This document shows positions 36,559 through 45,995 of a stretch of 64,000 bases of DNA, in pieces. The stretch lies in the NCBI RefSeq assembly GCF_947496725.1, contig NZ_CANMDS010000002.1, positions 186,001 to 250,000 of the forward strand, written 5' to 3'. A model generated the notes under the pieces. The model saw nothing but the letters and a program-made list of their open reading frames with translations. It ran no database searches and was not told the DNA's origin. The stretch is from an uncultured Dokdonia sp. (GTDB lineage: Bacteria > Bacteroidota > Bacteroidia > Flavobacteriales > Flavobacteriaceae). Positions within the stretch are counted from its first letter, which is position 1; the number at the start of each line of letters is the position of its first letter. The translations under genes and the position numbers were made by a program.

Positions 36559-36951
36559 TTAAATTTTAGGATAATCTGTTTGAGTTTTGGCGTTTGTTAC
36601 TTCTCCCGTGTGAGCCGTACTTAATTTTTCAAAAAGCAGTAGGTGTACCTCTTCTCCATTTTTGGTAGTTGGGCAATGTTCTACGCCTTTAGGTACAACT
36701 ATGATTTCACCTTGATGTACCGTTTCAGACCACTCTTTTTCTCGGTTTCCGCTTTCGCGAAAGCGCATTTCTAACACCCCTTTTTGCACAAAAAACAACT
36801 CATCTTCATCCTTATGACTGTGCCATACAAACTCACCCGAAACCTTTGCTAGAAGTACTTGCATATCATCTACCGTAGCAATCTGGTGTGGATGCCATTG
36901 CTTATCAAATTTGCCTAATTTCTCGTGGATATTAATGGGTTTCATATGCAT
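36559..36951 (-). CDS. Cupin domain protein
   Basis: A 130-residue single cupin barrel. Metal-ligand motif 1 is WHSHKDEDELFFVQKG (two His and a Glu) and motif 2 lies in VPKGVEHCPTT (His). Family members are often isomerases or binding proteins; the substrate is unknown. A palindrome copy encodes RFRES in the loop between the two motifs, at the site where cupins vary in length. Confidence 0.88.
   Translation of the reverse strand: MHMKPINIHEKLGKFDKQWHPHQIATVDDMQVLLAKVSGEFVWHSHKDEDELFFVQKGVLEMRFRESGNREKEWSETVHQGEIIVVPKGVEHCPTTKNGEEVHLLLFEKLSTAHTGEVTNAKTQTDYPKI
36750..36765. repeat. Palindrome copy 11 (coding, RFRES frame)
   Basis: Exact copy in the inter-motif loop of the cupin gene. Confidence 0.95.
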
Positions 36952-36990
36952 TTCCTATGATATAAAGATACACATAAGGACCTCTTTATA

Positions 36991-37419
36991 CTACGCAAAT
37001 AATTGGGATACCTCCACCGGTACTCGCATAGGTCGTCCTTGGGGCATTTTGAGCAAGCACCAGTTTGTAACTGCACTCACCAGTACTTTTTCTTCTCCCT
37101 TGCGTTTTATGGTGGTGTTTCTCTGCGAGGTTGCACCAGAGATTTGAACCACCGTAGTTGTTACGACAACCTCGTCATCTTTAAATGCCTGGCCGTGATA
37201 CTTTATATGGTGATCCATCACCACCCAAGCCATTTTATTGATGCCTAGTCGCTCTTCGGCTGGGTCTTCGTCTTTAAAATAGTCTCTCGTTACGTGGTTC
37301 CAATGTTTTGATGCAGCAATTTGCACCCAGTCTAAGTACACGACATTGTTTACGTGATTGAGCACATCTATAGCAGATGCTGGTACGGTGAGGTGATATT
37401 CATAGCTTTTCTGGCTCAA
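36991..37419 (-). CDS. Acyl-CoA thioesterase, hotdog fold (4HBT/YbgC type)
   Basis: A 142-residue single hotdog domain. The catalytic region is IDVLNHVNNVVYLDWVQIA near residue 20, with the Asp and Asn/His pattern of 4-hydroxybenzoyl-CoA thioesterase-like enzymes. It likely hydrolyses acyl-CoA in fatty-acid metabolism. The start overlaps the mgtE stop by 4 bases (ATGA type). Confidence 0.88.
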   Translation of the reverse strand: MSQKSYEYHLTVPASAIDVLNHVNNVVYLDWVQIAASKHWNHVTRDYFKDEDPAEERLGINKMAWVVMDHHIKYHGQAFKDDEVVVTTTVVQISGATSQRNTTIKRKGEEKVLVSAVTNWCLLKMPQGRPMRVPVEVSQLFA

Positions 37420-38765
37420 ATACCTAGTATAAGTTTTGCGATATAGAGGTAAATAAGTATCCCAAATATATCATTACTTGTAGTAATAAACGGCCCAGTT
37501 GCAATGGCAGGATCAATCCCTCTTTTATGCAAAAACAACGGAATAAACGTACCTATAATCCCGGCAACAATGATTACAACAAATAGCGAAATTGATATAG
37601 ACGTCGCATAGTCTACCGCACTTTCTGATATCCATACGTAAAAGAACAATACAATGGCCAGCGCAGCACCGTTAAGCATTGCGAGCAGCATTTCCTTAAT
37701 TAATCTGTTACCTATGCTTCCTTTTACATCATCATTTGCAAGACCTTGTACAATAATCGCACTAGATTGTACCCCTACATTTCCAGCCATTGCAGCAATA
37801 AGCGGTGTAAATAGTAAAAGAATAACGTGATCATTTAACACCTCTTCAAAACCGCCCATAATAGCCGCAGCTCCTACACCACCTAGTAATCCTAAAAATA
37901 GCCAAGGCAACCTCGCACGAGTGAGTTGTAGTATGCTATCATCTGCCTCTACATCTTGAGAGATACCTGCTGCCATCTGGTAATCTTTTTCGGCCTCTTC
38001 TTTTATAAAATCTACAATATCATCTATTGTAATGCGTCCTTGCAGCACACCATTATCATCTACAACGGGTATAGCCTCTAGGTCATACTTTTGCATCACC
38101 TTTGCAACATCTTCTGCTGGGTCATTTACATTTACAGAGTCTACTTTAGGTATATAGATTTCAGATATTTTTGTTCTCGTATCTGAGGTAAGAAGGTCTT
38201 TGAGCGATAGTCTCCCTATGAGTTCATTCTCTTTTGTAACCACGTAGATAGAGTGCACTCGAGTCACCTCTTCTGCCTGGCGACGCATCTCACGCACACA
38301 CCCTGCCACTGTCCAGGTTTCTTTTACCTTAATAAGCTCCTTTGCCATAAGACCACCAGCACTATTCTCATCATATTGCAGCATCTCACGTATGTCTGCC
38401 TTATGCTCTTCGTCTTCTATCTGGTTTATAACTGCTAGCTGTATATCATCATCTAGCTCACCTATCATATCTACCGCATCATCGGTATCCATTTCTTCTA
38501 CCTCATCTGCAATTTCGGCAGGAGTTAGGTTTTCTAGAAGTTTTTCTCGCACATCTTCATCTAGCTCCATAAGAGCCTCAGAAGTTTGCTCACTATCTAA
38601 GAGAAGTACTAGGTAGGCAGCCTCATCTGCATCTACCTCATCAAGGATCTCTGCAATATCTGCGTGGTGAAGATCTGTAAGCAATTCTTTGAGGGCTACC
38701 TCATCTTGAACAGCTACGTGTGCTTGTATCTGGTCTATGAGATTGCTTGTGAGTTGAAATTGCAT
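37416..38765 (-). CDS. mgtE: Magnesium transporter MgtE
   Basis: A 449-residue magnesium channel. An acidic N-domain (about 1-130) is followed by two CBS domains (about 130-255) that sense cytosolic magnesium, a plug helix, and five membrane helices with the pore motif PLIAAMAGNVGVQSSAI. No repeat copies lie within it. Located in the inner membrane, with the sensor domains in the cytoplasm. Confidence 0.95.
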   Translation of the reverse strand: MQFQLTSNLIDQIQAHVAVQDEVALKELLTDLHHADIAEILDEVDADEAAYLVLLLDSEQTSEALMELDEDVREKLLENLTPAEIADEVEEMDTDDAVDMIGELDDDIQLAVINQIEDEEHKADIREMLQYDENSAGGLMAKELIKVKETWTVAGCVREMRRQAEEVTRVHSIYVVTKENELIGRLSLKDLLTSDTRTKISEIYIPKVDSVNVNDPAEDVAKVMQKYDLEAIPVVDDNGVLQGRITIDDIVDFIKEEAEKDYQMAAGISQDVEADDSILQLTRARLPWLFLGLLGGVGAAAIMGGFEEVLNDHVILLLFTPLIAAMAGNVGVQSSAIIVQGLANDDVKGSIGNRLIKEMLLAMLNGAALAIVLFFYVWISESAVDYATSISISLFVVIIVAGIIGTFIPLFLHKRGIDPAIATGPFITTSNDIFGILIYLYIAKLILGI

Positions 38766-38787
38766 AGGTTTGTTTTTACTAGTAGTA

Positions 38788-38795
38788 CAAATATA
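38788..38795 (-). promoter_or_regulatory. -7 box of the mgtE promoter
   Basis: TATATTTG on the minus strand, 22 bases before the mgtE ATG. The nearest TTG upstream is 26 bases away, longer than usual. Confidence 0.4.
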
Positions 38796-38836
38796 GGAAA
38801 ACCCCTTGCGCAGAGTAATTACAATGCCTAGAGATT

Positions 38837-39703
38837 TTACTGCTCTTGTATATCTTTTGTGATTGCTGCTGTAAGTTCTATAAAGCCTTGTACAGAGATT
38901 TGCTCTGGGCGTTTATTAAGAATTTCGCTTTCGCGAAAGCGGTCACTTAACCCCATACCCTTAAGACTGTTTCTCAACGTCTTTCGGCGCTGCTGAAATG
39001 CCATTTTTACGACCTTAAATAACATCTCTTCTGTGCAACCTATGTCTTTAAAGTTTTCTTTTCGCTTTAAGCGTAAAACTCCACTATCTACTTTAGGTGG
39101 CGGAATAAAAACGGTAGGAGGTACTGTAAATAAGTATTCTGCATCATAAAATGCTTGTGCCAGTACAGATAAAATGCCGTAGGTCTTGCTCCCGTGATCT
39201 GCACAAATGCGTGCGGCAACTTCTTTTTGAAACATTCCCGTAAACTCTGGGATGCGCTCTTTATGCTCAATAGTTTTAAAAACTATTTGCGTACTAATGT
39301 TATATGGAAAGTTTCCCGTAATTGCTAGTGGCTCTCCAGGGTAAATAGTGTCTAGGTCGTACTTTAAAAAATCGGCTTCTAGTACGGTAAACTTCTCATC
39401 ATTGAGCTTATGCTCTAGCGTAAACGAACTTCTTAAATACTCAATAGACTCGGTATCTAGATCCATCACCGTGAGTTGTGCTGGTTTTGCTAGAATATAC
39501 TTGGTGAGTACTCCCGTACCAGGTCCTATCTCTAAGATGTGTTTATACCCTTCTAATGTGAGCGTGTCCCCAATATCTCTTGCCACAGACTCGTCACCTA
39601 AGAAGTGTTGCCCCAAGTGCTTTTTTGCCTTCACCCCTTGATCGCGATGACCACGGTTTGCGTGCGGCTTTTCAAATTTTCTCTTCTTTTGTTGTTTTGA
39701 CAT
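38837..39703 (-). CDS. rsmA: 16S rRNA dimethyladenosine transferase
   Basis: SAM-dependent enzyme that dimethylates two adjacent adenines near the 3' end of 16S rRNA. Signatures are the KKHLGQHFL start, the SAM motif [13 protein letters not shown] and the catalytic NFPYNIS. The protein carries about 24 basic residues before the usual start. An in-frame GTG at 39634 (VKAKKHLGQ) is an equally good start, so the true N-terminus is uncertain. The C-terminal domain has a palindrome copy as RFRES. Confidence 0.95.
   Translation of the reverse strand: MSKQQKKRKFEKPHANRGHRDQGVKAKKHLGQHFLGDESVARDIGDTLTLEGYKHILEIGPGTGVLTKYILAKPAQLTVMDLDTESIEYLRSSFTLEHKLNDEKFTVLEADFLKYDLDTIYPGEPLAITGNFPYNISTQIVFKTIEHKERIPEFTGMFQKEVAARICADHGSKTYGILSVLAQAFYDAEYLFTVPPTVFIPPPKVDSGVLRLKRKENFKDIGCTEEMLFKVVKMAFQQRRKTLRNSLKGMGLSDRFRESEILNKRPEQISVQGFIELTAAITKDIQEQ
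38926..38941. repeat. Palindrome copy 12 (coding, RFRES frame)
   Basis: Exact copy in the variable loop of the rsmA C-terminal domain. Confidence 0.95.
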
Positions 39704-39752
39704 CGTAGTGGAGCTAGTGAGTAGGTGTTACTTGTATTTCCTTGCCTGAAAA

Positions 39753-40061
39753 CTAGTGCTGCGAGATTACCTCGAGCTCTGTTCTAAAAGCGACAAATTT
39801 ACCCGCAAACTTGTTAATAGACGCTTGCATTCTTTCTTGATCTTCTGCATAGTAGGCATCAAGGTGCTGCTGGCTCGGGCAACCATATTGTACAGAGTAT
39901 GTGACTCCGCCCATTTCCTCTTCGGCGCGTACTTTTGTCATAAGTGCTTTTTCAAACTTTCCGGTTGCAATCACTTCTGGTATGTGTACTTCTTGCATCC
40001 AGGTAAGCCATTCTTTCTCAACAGACTCTTCTATGTTTATGGTAACGTTGTATATAAGCAT
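39753..40061 (-). CDS. DUF4286 family protein
   Basis: A 102-residue ferredoxin-like small protein. The opening LIYNVTINIEESVEKEWLTW with EVHIPEVIATG and the aromatic-rich SVQYGCPSQQHLDAYY are the DUF4286 pattern, a Bacteroidota family without known function. It sits between rsmA and the TPR gene and is coupled to the upstream gene by TAATG. Confidence 0.88.
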   Translation of the reverse strand: MLIYNVTINIEESVEKEWLTWMQEVHIPEVIATGKFEKALMTKVRAEEEMGGVTYSVQYGCPSQQHLDAYYAEDQERMQASINKFAGKFVAFRTELEVISQH

Positions 40062-40714
40062 TAGTTCTTTTTATATTTTTCTAAAAATTCTTGAATTACA
40101 TTATCAAGATCCTCTTGTTTTTTAATTCGTTCTCTTAAAGCGTATCCATATGAAGCTAGAATATTCTTAAATTTCTGAGTCTCATAAGGAGCTGGGTTTT
40201 CCAGTGTATCCGAAGTCATATTTGAATAATCTATCAGATAAGGATAATAATACTCTGTCATTGTACTCCGGCTCTGTTCATCTACTCCCTCTGCCCAGCC
40301 ATAATATTCATAAATACCTACAATATCATTTTGAAGTACTGGATTTTCTATAAATCTAACGTCGCCAGTAGCCATAAGTGTATTGTAAGCATTCTTTTTA
40401 ATATAAAGATAATCTGCCGCAAGTAACTTAAAACTTAGCCAGTACTCACCTTTAAGGCGTTGTTTATCATTTACAACTACAGCTAGAGTATCTACTAGCG
40501 CTAGCATAGCATTAGAAGACTTTAAACTCCTCTTTACGTTATTCTGATTGTAAACAGTTTCATCAATTATACTCTCAATGTGTCTATCAACAAGCTCCCC
40601 CTCTTTCTTTGCTTGAGAACACGTATTGAGCTGAAAAGCAAGCAAAATACCAATGACAACCACAATAAATTCCAGAAAATGGTTGAGCCAGTCTATTTTT
40701 TTCTTCTTTGCCAT
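40061..40714 (-). CDS. DUF6090-like membrane-anchored protein
   Basis: A 217-residue protein with one N-terminal helix (about 11-28, FLEFIVVVIGILLAFQLN) and a largely helical extracytoplasmic part. The start KKKIDWLNHFLEFIVVVIGI and the segment YNTLMATGDVRFIENP fit DUF6090, a family of unknown function common in Flavobacteriia; assigned from memory. The next gene downstream (DUF4286) starts in the overlapping stop codon, and the TPR gene upstream ends 1 base away, so all three probably form one transcript. Confidence 0.72.
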   Translation of the reverse strand: MAKKKKIDWLNHFLEFIVVVIGILLAFQLNTCSQAKKEGELVDRHIESIIDETVYNQNNVKRSLKSSNAMLALVDTLAVVVNDKQRLKGEYWLSFKLLAADYLYIKKNAYNTLMATGDVRFIENPVLQNDIVGIYEYYGWAEGVDEQSRSTMTEYYYPYLIDYSNMTSDTLENPAPYETQKFKNILASYGYALRERIKKQEDLDNVIQEFLEKYKKN

Positions 40715-40715
40715 G

Positions 40716-42509
40716 TCAATTTATTGCATCTCCTCTCAAATTCCTAAATCGCTTCTGTGCCTCTACATAATAGATACTGTCTGCAAGGTCAAAAATGATG
40801 CGCTCATAATTATTTTTTGCCTTTTCTGGCTCATTGAGCGGTCCTTCGTATAATCTTGCTAGACGATAATAAGCATCATCTGCCAGTACGCCATCGCTAT
40901 AATATTCTATGATTGTGAGGTAGTTTTTTTCGGCTTTTTTGAAATCTTTCTTAGCTTCAAGAAGTTTTGCTTGAGATAGTAGTGCCTCGTCTTCTATCTT
41001 TTCTCCCTTATGAACCTCTAGTATATCATCATATAGCGTGATAGCCTCTTCGGTCTTGTTTTGATATGCACGCAGGCTTGCCGTAGCATACTTTTTGAGC
41101 GCCGTTTGCAAGCTATCATCCATAGAGTTATCTCGTATTACGAGTAGCAACTCTAGGGCATCATTTGCAATGAGTTGTGTGGCTCCCGCTTTAAGCACAT
41201 TGAGCTGCGCCTCTGCCCAGTCAAAATCTGCTTTATAGTAACTCGTCTGTGCCACTTTAAATCGTGCCTCTTGTGAGATGACATTGTTTTTAATCTTGTT
41301 CTGGATCTGTGAGTAATAGATAAGTGCCTGGTTAAACTTCTCTTTGAGCACGAGTACATCTGCAAGCTCCATCTTGAGTCGCGCTTCATCAAATCTTCTT
41401 AACGGTGACTTAAGTGATTTTTTGAGATACGTAATCGCGGCATCTGGCTGCTCCATATTAAAAGCTAAATAATGCGCATAATCTATCTGTAGCGGTATGG
41501 TAAATGGTGTTTGACCATACTCATCAAGAATTGCTTCATACCTGTTTTTTATAGCTTCTTGCGCATCTGCAGTGCTAGCACTAGCGATGTCTATCTTTAT
41601 AAGTTTTTGTTCGGCTTCTAGCTTTACATCTTCATTTGCGATGTTTTCTTTTAAAAACAGTAAAATCTCTCTAGCATCTTCTAGCTCGCCTTCTTCTATC
41701 GCAATATCTGCAAGATTTTCTAAACCTTCGTACCTACCGTCTGTTCGGCGGTAAATAGCTTTTTCTTGAGCAAAGGCTTTGTTATACTGCTTTTGCTGGA
41801 TAAATAGCCAACTAAGCAAATCATTATAAAGTACGTTTTGCTCAGACTGTAATCGCTTGAGTAGTGTTTTTCTAAAAATGATATTTGCATCATTAAGCGG
41901 GTCATCATTTATATAAATTGAGAAATTGCGTTGTGCCACCTGCACATACTTCCCGCTTCTATTTATAAGGTTGAGATAGGCATCAAACATCTTTTGCACT
42001 TCGCCTAGCTCCCCATATAGTTTTGCTAGCTGTATATTAAAATTTGAATTAGGGTTACTCTCCATACCCACCTCATAAGTACGCACGGCTTCTTCTAGCA
42101 AGCTATGCTGTTGCAAGGTGCGAGCGGCGCGATAAGGATTCATTGTACCCTGTGCCACACCTTCAATTACCTGATCATAATAACTTCTGGCTATAGAGTC
42201 TTGCGCTTGTAACTGGTGGTTATAACCTAACTCTACAAGTAAAAACCCTTTATCTCTCGTGGTTTTAAGATTTTGACTTATCACCTCTTCGGCTTTATTA
42301 TACTGCTCTAGTTGCTGGTAACTTTTTATGAGGCCAGCGAGTAGCACACTGTTTCCGCGTTGTTTTACTAGGGCTTTTTTGTAAGAGATAATGGCTTTTT
42401 GATACTCGCCTTGGTCTGCATAATTGCGCGCTAGCTGTTCTGATTGCGCTTTCGCGAAAGCGGAAACCAGCAACAACATAACAACTTGTAGTAACAAACT
42501 CTTCTTCAT
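40716..42509 (-). CDS. Exported tetratricopeptide repeat protein
   Basis: A 597-residue TPR protein. The signal peptide ends in SAFAKA before Gln, a good signal-peptidase I site, encoded by a palindrome copy. TPR units run through the whole protein, clear at ARNYADQGEYQKAIISYKKA, ALIYYSQI and KAEKNYLTIIEYYSDGVLAD. The C-terminal repeats resemble the BamD/YbgF type, so an envelope assembly role is possible. Lies upstream of, and nearly touches, the DUF6090-like gene. Confidence 0.9.
   Translation of the reverse strand: MKKSLLLQVVMLLLVSAFAKAQSEQLARNYADQGEYQKAIISYKKALVKQRGNSVLLAGLIKSYQQLEQYNKAEEVISQNLKTTRDKGFLLVELGYNHQLQAQDSIARSYYDQVIEGVAQGTMNPYRAARTLQQHSLLEEAVRTYEVGMESNPNSNFNIQLAKLYGELGEVQKMFDAYLNLINRSGKYVQVAQRNFSIYINDDPLNDANIIFRKTLLKRLQSEQNVLYNDLLSWLFIQQKQYNKAFAQEKAIYRRTDGRYEGLENLADIAIEEGELEDAREILLFLKENIANEDVKLEAEQKLIKIDIASASTADAQEAIKNRYEAILDEYGQTPFTIPLQIDYAHYLAFNMEQPDAAITYLKKSLKSPLRRFDEARLKMELADVLVLKEKFNQALIYYSQIQNKIKNNVISQEARFKVAQTSYYKADFDWAEAQLNVLKAGATQLIANDALELLLVIRDNSMDDSLQTALKKYATASLRAYQNKTEEAITLYDDILEVHKGEKIEDEALLSQAKLLEAKKDFKKAEKNYLTIIEYYSDGVLADDAYYRLARLYEGPLNEPEKAKNNYERIIFDLADSIYYVEAQKRFRNLRGDAIN
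42447..42462. repeat. Palindrome copy 13 (coding, signal peptide)
   Basis: Exact copy encoding AFAKA at the end of the signal peptide of the TPR protein. Confidence 0.95.
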
Positions 42510-42637
42510 AGCCTAAAGATAACGAAAAACGTGCCATAGCATTGCTGCAGCACGTTTCTATATTATAATAGTGTTCCATTACAAAGGCTACACTCCTTCT
42601 CATTAAAGAAATGGCTTTGCGTGGGAAGTGATTTTTT

Positions 42638-43909
42638 TTAATCTATCATATCAAAACCACAGTACGGCACAAGTGCCTTAGGGATTTTTATCCCTTCTGG
42701 AGTTTGGCAATTTTCTAAAATCCCTGCGAGTACACGTGGTAATGCAAGGGCACTACCGTTAAGTGTGTGTGCAAGCTTGTTTTGTCCATCTTGGTCTTTA
42801 AAACGAAGTTTTAAACGATTTGCCTGAAAGGTCAAAAAGTTAGACACAGAGCTTATCTCTAGCCAGCGATCTTGTGCTGTACTAAAGAGTTCAAAATCAT
42901 ACGTAAGGTGACTGGTAAACCCAAGATCACCACCACAAAGACGCAAGATTCTGTATGGCAATTCTAGTTCTTGCAAAATTGTCTTTACGTGATCTACCAT
43001 CCCGTCTAGCGCAGCAGCACTCTTATCTGGGTGCTCGATACGCACAATCTCTACTTTATCAAACTGGTGCAACCTGTTAAGCCCACGTACGTGCGCTCCA
43101 TAAGATCCTGCCTCTCTTCTAAAACAAGGTGTGTACCCAGTACAAGTAATAGGTAACTCACTATGACTGCGCAAATCACCACGGAACATATTAGTCACCG
43201 GCACCTCTGCCGTAGGGATTAAATATAAGTCGTCTTCTGTCACGTGATACATTTGCCCTTCCTTATCTGGAAGTTGCCCTGTACCAAAACCAGAAGCCTC
43301 ATTTACAAGGTGTGGCACCTGGTACTCTGTGTAGCCTGCGGCTGTATTTTTATCTAAAAAATAAGAGATAAGCGCGCGCTGTAAGCGAGCTCCCTTACCC
43401 TTATATACCGGAAAACCTGCTCCCGTAATTTTTGTACCTAGCTCAAAGTCTATAATGTCATACTTTTTTGCAAGCTCCCAGTGTGGTAGCGCCGCATCGT
43501 GTAGTACTGGGATGTCTCCTTCTCTAAAGATCTCCTCATTATCCTCATCACTATTACCTTCTGGTACGCTATCGTGAGGCACGTTAGGTAGTTGATATAG
43601 TAAATTTTGAAGCTCTTCTGTAGCCGCATTAAGCTGCTCCTGTAGTGTTTTAGACTGCTCTTTGAGACCGGCTGTTTTCTCCTTTAAGAGATTTGCCTTT
43701 TGAGCTTCTCCGCTCTTAAAAAGCATCCCAATTTCCTTAGAAAACTTATTACTATCTGCAAGTACTTCATCTAACTGTGACTGGGAATTACGACGTAACT
43801 CATCTGCAGCAATTACTTGATCTAGCAAGGTTGCGGCGTCTATGTTCCTTTTAGATAACGCTTTCGCGAAAGCTTCTTTGTTTTCTCTAATGTGTGCTAC
43901 TTCTAGCAT
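42638..43909 (-). CDS. serS: Serine--tRNA ligase
   Basis: Class II synthetase of 423 residues. An N-terminal antiparallel coiled coil (about 25-105) that grips tRNA-Ser is followed by the catalytic core with motif 2 (TPCFRREAGSYG) and motif 3 (LNGSALALPRVLAGILEN). The C-terminus is the usual KALVPYCGFDMID type. A near-copy of the palindrome encodes AFAKA at residues 13-17, before the coiled coil. Confidence 0.97.
   Translation of the reverse strand: MLEVAHIRENKEAFAKALSKRNIDAATLLDQVIAADELRRNSQSQLDEVLADSNKFSKEIGMLFKSGEAQKANLLKEKTAGLKEQSKTLQEQLNAATEELQNLLYQLPNVPHDSVPEGNSDEDNEEIFREGDIPVLHDAALPHWELAKKYDIIDFELGTKITGAGFPVYKGKGARLQRALISYFLDKNTAAGYTEYQVPHLVNEASGFGTGQLPDKEGQMYHVTEDDLYLIPTAEVPVTNMFRGDLRSHSELPITCTGYTPCFRREAGSYGAHVRGLNRLHQFDKVEIVRIEHPDKSAAALDGMVDHVKTILQELELPYRILRLCGGDLGFTSHLTYDFELFSTAQDRWLEISSVSNFLTFQANRLKLRFKDQDGQNKLAHTLNGSALALPRVLAGILENCQTPEGIKIPKALVPYCGFDMID
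43859..43874. repeat. Palindrome copy 14, one mismatch (coding)
   Basis: 15 of 16 bases; last base T instead of G on the plus strand. Encodes AFAKA near the SerS N-terminus. Confidence 0.9.
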
Positions 43910-44023
43910 AGTAAATGGGTTTTAAAAACGAAAGGGTAAATTTAAGGAAATGCCTGCAAGTAAAAGGAAAGCCACCACCTAGTTTTTACAAGCTGCTAGA
44001 GAAATTTTAAAAAATATCGCCCG

Positions 44024-44043
44024 TTTTACGGAAATCCGTAAAA
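44024..44043. promoter_or_regulatory. Inverted repeat upstream of the secreted-protein island
   Basis: TTTTACGGAAATCCGTAAAA: 9-bp arms with a 2-base spacer, about 118 bases before the first gene of the island. It is not followed by a T tract, so an operator is more likely than a terminator. The binding protein is unknown. Confidence 0.5.
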
Positions 44044-44161
44044 TTGTAGCCGCGAGTGGTTGTAATTTTGCAGTCATTCATCAATCAAAAAACCGAGCAG
44101 TACTTTTTACTCCTCATATTTTAGGTGGGTTTATAGTGACTCACTTCTACAAACGAGTCTT

Positions 44162-44785
44162 GTGAATATACTAAGGACCTTAACTTATCTTTTATTACTT
44201 ATAATACTGTCATCTTGCCAAGTAGAAAGAAAAGCAGAAGATAAAAACGCGCTCAAGATTTTTGAAAAGGTCATTAAAGATTATCAGGCAAATTATAAAG
44301 ACACCCCATTAGTTTACTCAACAGAGAGAAAATTCAAAAAAGTTTGTTTGGGCGAATACAAAGGAAACTTAGAGAAGTTCCGTAAATCCGATAGTCTTTG
44401 CAAAGAAGTGCTTACAAAATACAAAGACTCTAGCAGTGCTGTTCCTTGTGTTCTAAGAAACAATTATATTAAGTATAATGACATTCTTACTAATAAAGAT
44501 TTAGAATTTTTTGCGTCTGATAAAGTGGTTGCAACTCCATTAAATTCTGAAATAAAGGCTATGTTAGAATCAGATCTTTTACTCGATTATGATGCAGAAA
44601 ATATAGAGGCTAAGGTTTATAGACTGATTACAGGAGTATATAGAAATCCATCTAAGCAAATAGCATTTGTACAGTGGTCTGATTACAACTCAAATCTATC
44701 TGGAATTACGAGCCAATGCGCGTTATATGTGTACAAAGATAACGACTGGTTTAAAATAGGAAATCTCAATTATGGATATTGGTAA
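44162..44785 (+). CDS. Lipoprotein of unknown function
   Basis: Starts with GTG at 44162. A short signal peptide ends in the lipobox LSSC with Cys at residue 19. The mature part of about 190 residues is charged, with paired cysteines (VCLGEY, SLCKEV, AVPCVL), and ends with QCALYVYKDNDWFKIGN, a pattern often seen near small immunity or stress lipoproteins. Family not recognised. First gene of an AT-rich island; overlaps the next gene by 14 bases. Confidence 0.72.
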   Translation: MNILRTLTYLLLLIILSSCQVERKAEDKNALKIFEKVIKDYQANYKDTPLVYSTERKFKKVCLGEYKGNLEKFRKSDSLCKEVLTKYKDSSSAVPCVLRNNYIKYNDILTNKDLEFFASDKVVATPLNSEIKAMLESDLLLDYDAENIEAKVYRLITGVYRNPSKQIAFVQWSDYNSNLSGITSQCALYVYKDNDWFKIGNLNYGYW

Positions 44786-45374
44786 ACACCTCTCATATAT
44801 CATTGCATTTGCTTGCTTAGCATTAAGCTGTAAAGCACAAATTACGCCCTTGTGGCAGGCAGATCCAGATGCTCCTGACGGTTCATATTTTAAAGACCTA
44901 GATAATGATTTAGATAATTTTGAAGGAGTGTGGGAATGGACTGATGGCACCAAAACACTAACCATTAGACTACTAAAAAAAGAGAATATTACAAATTCTT
45001 TTGAAACGACTAGCGAAGATTTAATCGTAGGAGAATATAAATATGTTGAAGATGGTCAAACTATAATGGATTACCTCCCTTTACTTGACGATCCAACAAT
45101 TATCGGACATAAGCATTATGTATCAGGTAATTTATTAATGGCAAATTACCACAGACCACCTTGCGGTAATTGCCAGCCGGATGATAGAAGATTGATGCTT
45201 TTCTGGATTGATCCAGAAAAACGTAATCTTAGAAGTTCATCTGTATTAAGACGTTTTCAAGAAAATGGGGTTGAAAAATTAGAAATGCGGCATTATCTTA
45301 CCTATGGCGAGGGGAGTGACCAAGATTTAATTCCTAGAATACCGTATCAAACCTACATTATGACGTTGCAATAA
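44772..45374 (+). CDS. Secreted DUF6705-like protein, paralogue A
   Basis: A 200-residue exported protein with signal peptide (YIIAFACLALSCKAQ; the Cys could also be a lipid site). The mature start has the pattern DLDNDLDNFEGVWEWTDGTK, shared with the next gene, and fits DUF6705 (assigned from memory). A CGNC pair lies near residue 135. Function unknown. The start lies inside the upstream lipoprotein gene. Confidence 0.7.
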   Translation: MDIGKHLSYIIAFACLALSCKAQITPLWQADPDAPDGSYFKDLDNDLDNFEGVWEWTDGTKTLTIRLLKKENITNSFETTSEDLIVGEYKYVEDGQTIMDYLPLLDDPTIIGHKHYVSGNLLMANYHRPPCGNCQPDDRRLMLFWIDPEKRNLRSSSVLRRFQENGVEKLEMRHYLTYGEGSDQDLIPRIPYQTYIMTLQ

Positions 45375-45398
45375 CAAATGTGTTTTCAAGACAGATAA

Positions 45399-45932
45399 AT
45401 GAAAAATTTTTTAATCATAATACTGGCTTCAATAACTTCTACGCTAACAGCTCAAGAAATATTCCCATTAGGAACTAGTGTTCTTGATTGGCCTGATAAC
45501 AATTACTACGTAAAGGATATAAATAATGATCTAACTCAACTTGAAGGAGAATGGTTATATACAGACGGCTCAAGCTCATTTGAAGTAACTTTTGAGAAAT
45601 TTGAAATGGTATCTCATCCAATTAAGAGTAACACATTTTATGATGCCCTAAATGGCAAATATAAGTACATTAATAATGGCGTTATAATTTCTGAAAGAAC
45701 AACAATTACCGCTGGTATGGATAATGACTTTAGCCTGTATTATGAAAGTCCAACCGCTTATGGATTAGTTATTAAAGATGCGGCAAGTAATAGAGTGAGA
45801 ATAGGTAAATTTATACTAACATCCCCTACAGAAGCAGAGGTATCTTTTTATACTAGTGAAGGTGTTAAAATTTATACAAACTACACAGGTGAGTGGTCAT
45901 TACCAACAGAGATGACATTGACTAAGCAGTAA
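45399..45932 (+). CDS. Secreted DUF6705-like protein, paralogue B
   Basis: A 177-residue exported protein (signal peptide ending in LTAQE). It shares with its neighbour the order PL, then a DxPDxxY(Y/F) turn, then D(I/L)(N/D)NDLxxxEGxWxxTDG. The two are tandem paralogues that have diverged widely in the second half. Function unknown. Confidence 0.7.
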   Translation: MKNFLIIILASITSTLTAQEIFPLGTSVLDWPDNNYYVKDINNDLTQLEGEWLYTDGSSSFEVTFEKFEMVSHPIKSNTFYDALNGKYKYINNGVIISERTTITAGMDNDFSLYYESPTAYGLVIKDAASNRVRIGKFILTSPTEAEVSFYTSEGVKIYTNYTGEWSLPTEMTLTKQ

Positions 45933-45995
45933 GAAATAATTTAAAATCTATTTTTCATCTAGCGACCACCACAGAGATAGAACAAATCACTATTA

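Noticed and set aside
36365-36562. 65-codon plus-strand frame
   Set aside because: Exact antisense of the small membrane gene at 36379-36549, which fits its operon better.
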